From: Ascaphus truei
Taxonomy: Eukaryota > Chordata > Amphibia > Anura > Ascaphidae
DNA: 64,000 nt
Reading direction: 5' to 3'
NCBI GenBank assembly: GCA_036426205.1
Contig: WSYH01001182.1
Location: forward strand, 62,001-126,000
Shown: positions 58,091 through 64,000 of the stretch, piece after piece
How the letters are laid out: each line of letters begins with the position of its first letter
How positions within the stretch are numbered: the first letter of the stretch is position 1
Notes under the pieces: generated by a model
The model's database searches: none
The model's input: the letters and a program-made list of their open reading frames with translations, nothing else
What the model was told of the DNA's origin: nothing
Position numbers and translations under genes: made by a program

Positions 58091-59136
58091 TTTAAAGTTT
58101 ATTTTTTTTTTTTTGTTTTAATTTTTTTGCAGCGGTTCAGTTGGAGCTTAAATTTGGGGGGGACGTTTCAGTAGGGGTGCTCAATTGGGTCTAGATCTTG
58201 TTTATCATTAATATATCCTGTTTTGGCTGGTTAAGAGGGGAGAGGTGGGGAAGGAACTCGGGGGGGCGAGGGAGGGAAGCCAGAGAGGTAGGGCTCCTTT
58301 GGGGGATTATAGGAGGTACCATCATAATGGGGAGAAAAAAAAAAGGGGGGGGGAAGGGAAAGTTTCTGTTTAACAAGGCCCCCTTGGGGAGAAGGGGGGG
58401 GGGGAGGCGGGGGGCGGGGGGAAAGGGTGCGCTCCTGGGAACGGAATCCGTGGGTGCCGGTTGTCGTCATGAGGGAGTCTCTGGCTCTGGTCTTGGCGTG
58501 CTGGGAAATTTGAATTCAGGGGGATCCAGGACTTCATGCTGTCCAGGACAACGACCAGGGTGGCATGTGTAGGTGTTGACAGCAAGCGTGCACGCGGTCT
58601 CCAGTGCTCGGATCTTAGTGGTGCAGCTCCGAAGCAAGGAGGTCACGATTGAGGACCGCGCCGGGGAGGAGAAGCGGGGTGAACGTTTCCTCCGTTGCTG
58701 TTCCGAGACCCAGGGTGGGGCCTCGGTTCCCCCTCGGTCTGGATGGATGACAGAGAAGGTAAGTGGATATTTTGTAGTGGTTGGGGGGACGGGGGAGGGG
58801 GCATGTAGGGCGGGGAAGGGGGGTAGGATGGGATGTGCCCGGTAGGATTAGTGGCGTGGGGTCTGGGAGGGAAGCAGAGAGTAGAGTTGTGGGGGGGGAG
58901 GGGTGGTGAGGAGTGGGAGGGGGGGGGGGAGGACCTGGGGGGGGGGCCTGGGGAGGGGGCAGATAGTTCGCTGGGGTGGAGTTGGGGGGCCTCGGGGCCA
59001 GAGGGGTGCTTTGTGCGCTGAGGGTTCTTGCGTTGGGTGTTTGCTGTTATCTTCAGGGCCTCTGGGTCCGCGTGGGATGACTGTGGGGGCCTCTTGTGTT
59101 TTTCTTGGGCCTCGCAGTTGTCTGGATCATCAGGAT
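58091..59136 (-). other. L1 inter-ORF region, 3' of ORF1
   Basis: Mixed sequence with poly(T), then G-rich runs (58,395-58,430, 58,890-58,960). A proline-rich minus-strand frame (58,643-59,140) overlaps the end of ORF1 by four bases in another frame. It has no known domain and may simply reflect composition, but its ATG overlapping the ORF1 stop is noted. Confidence 0.4.
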
Positions 59137-60126
59137 TCACCGTTGCCGCTGGCTCGCCAGTCTCTCCGATGTTCGGGGGGCTTCTTGTGGGGGCGTCTCT
59201 GACGTCTCCTCGGTGTTGGGGCGGCTGCTCTTCTGTGGTGGGAGAGGGATCCCTAGCGCTTTCAGGAAGTTTTTAGCGCCTTCAGGGGTTGTCACTGTGT
59301 GGTGGCGGCCATTACGGAGCACCACTAATTTGAAGGGGAACCCCCAGCGATACTTTACCCCCTGGTCTCTGAGGTAGGAGGTAAGTGGGCGCAGCGCGTT
59401 TCTTTTATTCATTGTTATCTGGGAAAGGTCGTTGTAGAGTTGGATTTGTGCCCCGTCCATGGTCACAGTCCTCATTTCTCTGGCCGCCGCCATGATGCGG
59501 TCTTTAGCAGAGTATGCGTGCATTCTCAGCACCACATCTCTGTGTCGGTTTGGGTCTGATGATTTCGGGGCCAGGGCTCTGTGGGCACGGTCCGTGTGCA
59601 GGTCATGATCTGATAGATCAGGGACGAGCTGCAGAAAGAGTCTGCGGAGGAATGGTTGGAGTTCTTCGTGAGAGATAGTTTCTGGGATGTTTTTGAGGCG
59701 GATGTTTTGCCTTCGCTCCCTGTTCTCCATGTCCTCTAGCTTGTCCTGTATATGCCGAATCGCCTCTCCACATCTCAGTACTTCTTCGCGGGTCTCAGCC
59801 TGTTCGTTTGAGGCTACCTCCATCTTAACCTCCAGGTCTTCCGTCCGCTCCGTCAGTGCTTCCACTTCTGCTCGGATGGTTTGGAGGGCCTTTTCCGTGT
59901 CCTCCTGAACTCCCCTCCTCATTTTAATGATTAGGGCATCAAAAAAGTCTTTATTTAGGATGGGGGGATCTGAGTCAGTCGGGCTCTGTCGGCCGCTGCG
60001 CACCTCGTGCTCCGGTTCTTCTCCGGCGCCATCTTGCTCCTCGGAGCTGATCTCAGCTAGGCGTTGCGCCGGAGGGAAGAACTTGGTGACGGGGCATTGG
60101 CTCTTCCTCTGCGGCTTCCCTGCCAT
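59137..60126 (-). CDS. L1-type ORF1 protein, intact, 329 aa
   Basis: An RNA-binding, trimerising chaperone of L1 retrotransposition. Residues about 75-140 form a coiled coil (EALTERTEDLEVKMEVASNE, IRHIQDKLEDMENRERRQ). An RRM begins with NIRLKNIPETIS (about 141), and a C-terminal domain follows (RAHRALAPKSSDPNRHRDVV, then ITMNKRNALRPLTSYLRDQG). The family layout and length are normal. The start ATG lies 145 bp from the L1 5' end with no competing upstream ATG noticed. It is the only complete, undamaged coding sequence in the window, in contrast to its ORF2. Confidence 0.92.
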   Translation of the reverse strand: MAGKPQRKSQCPVTKFFPPAQRLAEISSEEQDGAGEEPEHEVRSGRQSPTDSDPPILNKDFFDALIIKMRRGVQEDTEKALQTIRAEVEALTERTEDLEVKMEVASNEQAETREEVLRCGEAIRHIQDKLEDMENRERRQNIRLKNIPETISHEELQPFLRRLFLQLVPDLSDHDLHTDRAHRALAPKSSDPNRHRDVVLRMHAYSAKDRIMAAAREMRTVTMDGAQIQLYNDLSQITMNKRNALRPLTSYLRDQGVKYRWGFPFKLVVLRNGRHHTVTTPEGAKNFLKALGIPLPPQKSSRPNTEETSETPPQEAPRTSERLASQRQR

Positions 60127-60239
60127 CTCTCCAGTGTTAGTTCTCGGTGTGGGATCGATTTTCGGGGGGTTTGGGGTGGGGAATAAGCTTGTTCTAGTGT
60201 TTATATTGGTGAGGGCGCCGGGAGCTCTTCCACTAGCAG

Positions 60240-60271
60240 ACCATCGGCTGTGACGTCACCGGAAGTCTCCC
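60240..60271 (-). promoter_or_regulatory. CRE-like site at the L1 5' end
   Basis: The minus-strand start reads GGGAGACTTCCGGTGACGTCA, placing an ETS-like CTTCCGG and a perfect CRE palindrome TGACGTCA (60,251-60,258) within 25 bases of the insertion edge. Such sites can make an internal promoter for L1. Function is inference. Confidence 0.4.
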
Positions 60272-60325
60272 TGGGGTCTATGTTTAAAGAGCACCACACA
60301 GCTTTTTTCTTTCTCCTAGAAATGG

Positions 60326-60953
60326 AGTATCCCTGAATGGCGATATTTGCATCGGGGGTTTTAGGGGTTAGCCATGTTTCTGTAAGAACGATGGCTTTGG
60401 GTTTATGCATAAGGCACTATGCCCTTAGTTTGTCCAGTTTGGGCAGCAGGCTCTGGATATTTATATGGGCGACAGATAGCCCTTTTTGGAATTTAAAGGT
60501 GGAATTCTCAGGGGTATGGGAAAGAGCTGAAATGGGAGGACCTGGGTTAGGATCAATATCACCTGCTAGTAATAGTATGAGTAGAAATTTGGGTAGTTGT
60601 TTGCAAGTTGTAAATTTGTGATGTTTGCCATTTGAGTGAGAGGTGGTTGGTGTGCTGGTTTTTAGAGTTCTCCACCAACCTTCAGTAGATAGTGCAAGGC
60701 TTTTGAGTAGTCCAGGGTGTATGGTGATGTTGGGTGTGGGCCAGGAGGCAGGAGTTTGTAGTGGATAGAGGGAGTAACATCTCCATGAAGCCAGGAGAAA
60801 GAAAAAAGTTAAGATACATAGCAGGTTCATTATGCCAGAGGTAGGCAGTGCTGCATGGAGCTGTTGTGAGCAAAGTGTGTGTGTGCAGACTAAACAGCAG
60901 GGATGTGCCTGTTCCTTGTCAAATGTTTTGCTGCATTGTAATGCTAGAGTCAA
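60326..60953 (-). pseudogene. L2-like LINE, leader with 2A-like motif and endonuclease start
   Basis: An open frame of 178 codons ends at a TAG (60,417-60,419) and continues in the same frame from 60,410. Residues 41-58 are strongly hydrophobic (IMNLLCILTFFFLLASW). A second hydrophobic LLILLLAGDIDPNPGPP ends in the 2A-like motif at 131-139. After it comes the endonuclease start: LSVAHINIQSLLPKLDKLRA, then KAIVLTETWLTP. The reading breaks at 60,326 where the retroposon entered. A single nonsense change separates the two pieces. Confidence 0.8.
60534..60563 (-). other. 2A-like ribosome-skipping motif GDIDPNPGP
   Basis: Residues 131-139 of the L2-like leader. The 2A consensus is D-(V/I)-E-x-N-P-G-P; here D replaces E. 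Several APE-type LINEs carry 2A-like motifs in this position, some acting as signal-like leaders. Whether this variant still skips is untested. Confidence 0.65.
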
Positions 60954-61560
60954 TTCAGGATTTATGAGGAGAGGCTAGCTATATTAGATTTATTTACATT
61001 AGAAAAGAGGCGTCTAAGAGGGGATATGATAACTATATACAAATATATTCCGGGACAATACAAGGAGCTTTCAAAATAACTGTTCATCCAAAGAGCAATG
61101 CAAACGCCAAAGGGTCATACTATAACTTAAGATTGGAGGAAAGGAGATTTAACGAGCAAAAAAGGAAAGGGTTCTTTACAGTAAGGGCAGTTAAAATGTG
61201 GAACTTATTACCCATAGAAACTGTGATGGCAGATACAATTAAAAAAAGGTTGACCATCTTTTTAGAAAGGAAAGGTATACAGGGATATACCAAATAAGTA
61301 AACATGGGATGTATGTTGATCCAGGGAGTAATCAGATTGCCAATTCTTGGGAGTCAGGAAGGAATTTATTTTTCCCCTTAAGAGATATCATTAGACGACA
61401 TTTCAAAAGGTTTATGTGTTCGCCTTCGTCTGGATAAATATACTGTAAGTACAAAAATAGGATAACGTATCTGTTGTCTAATTTAGCATAAGTTGAATTT
61501 GATGGACATATGTCTTTTTTCAACCTCATCTACTATGTAACTATGTGTAACTATGTAACT
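60954..61560 (+). pseudogene. CR1-type LINE, right segment with 3' end
   Basis: Continuation of the CR1 frame from 44,003: LEKRRLRGDMITIYKYI near 61,000, and later a KGSLQ / AVKMWNLLPIE-like stretch near 61,170-61,220. Downstream the 3' UTR ends in CTATGTAACTATGTGTAACTATGTAACTA (61,533-61,562), the short direct tail repeat of CR1 elements. Several stops. The tail shows the CR1 3' end is complete. Confidence 0.8.
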
Positions 61561-62249
61561 ATACATGATGCAGATAGGCATAATGACATGGCTGTAGTTA
61601 CTAAGTAGTCTTCTACCATAAGTCACCTTCTGGCCCTTGAAAACACTTGGACTGCAAGGTGTCTCCCAGTGCTGGTATGTGTCTTATGCAAAAGACTGCT
61701 TAGTAAACATGGCTCATAATGTAAGTTCAGGGGCATAAGACTCTCCAATGGTGTTCTTGCAGCCTTAACACAAGTACAAAGCAGAGATCTGAAAGTCTGC
61801 TTCAAACCTTACATATGTATATATAAAATGTAAAAAATTAATAAAATAATTAAAAAAACATTTTTTATATGCAAGTGTAAAGAAACTGATTTAACTTCAT
61901 AATTGGTCAGGTTCCAATTATTATGTCATATCCTATGTTACAGAGCCAAGCTGTCCAGGCAATATATTGTATCAATATCACCATTTCTCTCAAGCATGAC
62001 TTGATATTTCATTAAATATTCATTCTAGAAACTGATCTCAAGTTAGACAGTTACTTTTACAAGCTTTGGTGGGGTTATAGGATTTCCTTCCTTTAAGCAA
62101 TTGAGTATGTTTTTTTTTTTGCATATTTGAAGGATCCTAACCACAAACCCATTATCAAAGAGAGTTTGGCAATCAGGGAGGCAGGTGCACCCATATTAAA
62201 TACAGATAATACTAGTAAACTTCTAAAGACAAAATCCAATTGGAGCAGA
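61561..62249. other. No gene recognised
   Basis: AT-rich sequence, short open frames only; a T run at 62,110-62,120. Confidence 0.3.
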
Positions 62250-63135
62250 TAAGATAACAATAGTACGGACTGAAAAAAAAACAAATGCATGCTTGCTAAT
62301 GCAAGAAGCCTGACATATAAAATGGGGGAACTTGAATTAATAGCTACAAAGGAGCCGTATGATATCATAGGCATTACTGAAACATGGTGGGATGAAACTC
62401 ATGACTGGGCAATTCATTTAGAGTGTGATTCCTATTTACGCAGGGATCGAGCAAACAGAAGAGGTGGTGAAGTATGTGTATTTGTTAAACCGGATATAAA
62501 TCGAATTATAAGGGAAGATGTTTATTAAGGGATTAATGAAACTGTAGAGAATTTGTGGATAGAAATTAGCAGTGGAGATAAAAATACAAAGAAAATATTT
62601 GAGTATTATGCTATAAACCACAAAATATCTGTGACATTGAGGAAGCCAAAATGCTTTTTCAAATGAAGAAGGCAGCAAAACGTGGTCATGTTTGCATAAT
62701 AGGTGATTTTAATTATCCGGACATAGACTGGAGCAATGACATTAGCATTACAACGGAAGGAAACAGGTTGATGAGGGTGCTAAAAGACAATTACTGTACA
62801 AGACCCAAATTATTGAAGGACCAACCAGGTCAACAATGTAGAAGTAAAAATACATATTCAAGTTAGGGAACATTAGGGAAATAATGATAGTTTAATTTAC
62901 CATCGATGATCAAAAAAACATATTATATGGGTTCAACAAATACTTTATATGTTGAAAGGCAGATTTAATAAACTGAAGAATACAGTAATCTACAAGGAAT
63001 ACATTGGGATGGCATTTTTCCAGTAACAAATGTGGAAGATAGATGAGCAGACTAAAACATTGTAAGAAAAGCACACTTATCAGTGTAAACCCGTGGGTAA
63101 TAAATAGAAAAGAAACAAGTCTAACGTAAACCAAT
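62250..63135 (+). pseudogene. CR1-type LINE endonuclease fragment (second CR1)
   Basis: Endonuclease motifs in order: MLANARSLTYKMGELELIA, YDIIGITETWWDETHDWAIH, YLRRDRANRRGGEVCVFVK (62,300-62,490), and GDFNYPDIDWSN-like sequence near 62,703-62,740. The frame then decays. No RT is attached. Its relation to the CR1 at 43.0-61.6 kb is not established; it lies downstream of that element's 3' tail. Confidence 0.8.
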
Positions 63136-63159
63136 GTTGCTAAATTAACAGGTACTGTA

Positions 63160-63780
63160 GGGGAGGAAACAAAAAACAGCGCAATACCGCATAGTGAAAT
63201 ATGTAAAAATATATTATATATAAAAAGTTGAGTATTCAGCGTACATTAGGTAGAAGAAACAAGCGCATTGAGTGCATAAAGCACAACAGGTTACCACACT
63301 GCATCAGGTATCGTGAGTCACTGGTATCGCAGTTAGACAGATTCGTGATGTCAGCCTCACGTCCTCAGTGGAAGGTGTCACTGGAACTCCGTCTTTCCGG
63401 TGGTCTCGGCCTCATCAAGGGAAGGTTCCTCTCGGAGATATCGGCGTGTATGTACTCACACAGCAGGATCGTGTCGCAGCCGAGTGACGTCACAGCGACA
63501 TGGATGTTGGTCTCTTCCGCACACGTGATGTGTTAATCAGTCCAAAGCGGAACAAAGTCCCGGTATCACCAAATCAGTGAGAGTAAAGCTCAGAGTCACG
63601 AACTGAGGACTAAATAAGCCACTCAGCATATGACTGAAAGTAGGGCTAAATTCGTAGCAATAGAGGGGTTTAATCCTACACGTTTCGTAGCAATCACCGC
63701 TACTTCATCAGGGAATAATTCAGCAATGGTTACCGGCAACATTAAGAACACCCCCCGCCTTCCGTATTGGATGGTAGCTA
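63160..63780 (-). mobile_element. Hammerhead-like repeat, copy 2
   Basis: The minus strand shares ordered blocks with 14,440-15,240: hairpin, GTGACGTCA (63,484-63,492), GAGAGGAACC (63,425), and the 3' TTTCACTATGCGGTATTGCGCTGTTTTT (63,172-63,200). The copies are diverged elsewhere. No ORF. Confidence 0.55.
63665..63718 (-). ncRNA. Hammerhead-ribozyme-like motif (copy 2)
   Basis: On the minus strand: core CTGATGA (63,711-63,705), an extra A, stem II GTAGC-GGTGATT-GCTAC (perfect 5 bp), GAAAC, minimal stem III AAC-GT-GTA, and a GUA cleavage position. Stem I pairs TTATTCC before the core with GGATTAA after it, with one T:T mismatch. This is a better match than copy 1. The extra A between the core and stem II departs from the strict consensus. 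Confidence 0.55.
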
Positions 63781-64000
63781 ATAGGCAACAGCCAATCGGA
63801 TTGAAATGGGCAGCAATCTATGTAGGCTGATAGCCCTTGCTGATAATCAACATATTCAACATAAACACATTTTATTAATACATAACACTCAAAACAACAA
63901 AGGAATAACATAATATATATAAAAAACCTAGACATAAGCCTAGAAGAAAGGGAAAACAAAATTAATACCAATACATATTGAATTCTAAAAAGCATCAACA
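63781..64000. other. No gene recognised
   Basis: AT-rich end of the window; nothing supportable. Confidence 0.3.

Larger units (their letters stand above)
47870..60271 (-). mobile_element. L1/Tx1-type LINE, full-length with 6-kb G-rich insert
   Basis: TGGGGTCTATGTTT occurs at 47,856-47,869 and 60,272-60,285, a 14-bp target duplication. The poly(A) tail appears as a T run just after the left copy. On the minus strand: a 145-bp 5' UTR (60,271-60,127), ORF1 (60,126-59,137), a long inter-ORF region, ORF2 (about 52,020-48,184) and a pyrimidine-rich 3' UTR (48,180-47,880). At 12.4 kb it is about twice the length expected of an L1, all of the excess being the G-rich tract. Confidence 0.85.
47432..60311. 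mobile_element. Short retroposon of unknown class, split by the L1
   Basis: Its own sequence is only 47,432-47,869 plus about 60,286-60,311, roughly 460 bp. It is flanked by the 14-bp duplication TCTCCTAGAAATGG and ends in AGCTTTTTTC on the right. It starts with the hairpin at 47,431-47,569, which may be a snap-back of its own 5' end. No ORF. A SINE is the simplest guess. Confidence 0.55.
44004..60953 (-). mobile_element. L2-like LINE inserted into CR1, itself interrupted twice
   Basis: The host segments of this LINE are 60,326-60,953, 45,336-47,431 and 44,004-44,756. On the minus strand it ends in an A/T tail of TAAATAAATAAAT next to GATTTAT, which is present at both edges (44,0xx and 60,955) and is a plausible 7-bp target duplication. 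Without its inserts it is about 3.5 kb. It carries an N-terminal leader with a 2A-like motif, endonuclease, RT and a C-terminal domain. Confidence 0.8.

Overview
This window looks like a repeat-dominated stretch of a vertebrate genome, most likely an amphibian (frog-like). It mixes CR1, L2-like, Rex1-like and L1/Tx1-type LINEs with Ty3/Gypsy elements, Tc1/mariner elements and MITEs, a TTAA-flanked DNA element, and repeats carrying a hammerhead-ribozyme-like hairpin. That species guess is inference from repeat flavour. I found no convincing host protein-coding gene, rRNA, tRNA or CRISPR array. Nearly every recognisable coding segment belongs to a mobile element, and most are broken.

Left part (1-11.2 kb). 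At 1.37-5.08 kb there are two head-to-head genes. On the minus strand is a broken ORF of about 530 codons whose C-terminus looks like a BEN domain. On the plus strand is a five-exon Tc1/mariner-type transposase. Their start codons are about 157 bp apart and share a short intergenic region with a TATA box. Intron 1 of the transposase holds a 38-bp AT-rich satellite. A TA-flanked MITE, a large foldback repeat, a 5' half of a Rex1-like LINE (minus) and a TTAA-flanked DNA element follow. A second copy of the promoter plus transposase exon 1 lies at about 19.95-20.24 kb, and a second BEN-like fragment at 31.2-31.64 kb.

Middle (11-43 kb). Two small endogenous-retrovirus remnants (11.4 and 12.5 kb) come first. 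Then come a hammerhead-like repeat (14.4-15.2 kb), a 5' half of a Gypsy element with its LTR (15.3-18.2 kb), a Rex1 3' end inserted into an older repeat (18.9-19.5 kb), and a 2.3-kb foldback DNA element (20.2-22.5 kb). An inverted LTR pair (23.5-24.9 kb), another Rex1 3' end (27 kb), an RNase H/integrase remnant of Gypsy (34.4-36.1 kb) and a Tc1 element (39.75-42.09 kb) carrying a solo LTR complete this part.

Right part (43-64 kb) is a nested stack. A plus-strand CR1 LINE (43.0-61.6 kb) is split by a minus-strand L2-like LINE (44.0-60.95 kb). That LINE is split by a 574-bp solo LTR with a 5-bp target duplication and by a short retroposon (47.43-60.31 kb). The retroposon is split by a 12.4-kb L1-type LINE (47.87-60.27 kb) with its own target duplication. 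The L1 has an intact ORF1 but a broken ORF2, and between them sits about 6 kb of nearly pure G-rich sequence (52.04-58.09 kb), either a runaway low-complexity expansion or an assembly artefact. The L2-like LINE encodes a 2A-like GDIDPNPGP motif just before its endonuclease.

All coordinates of splice sites, insertion edges and repeat boundaries were read by eye and may be off by a few bases.
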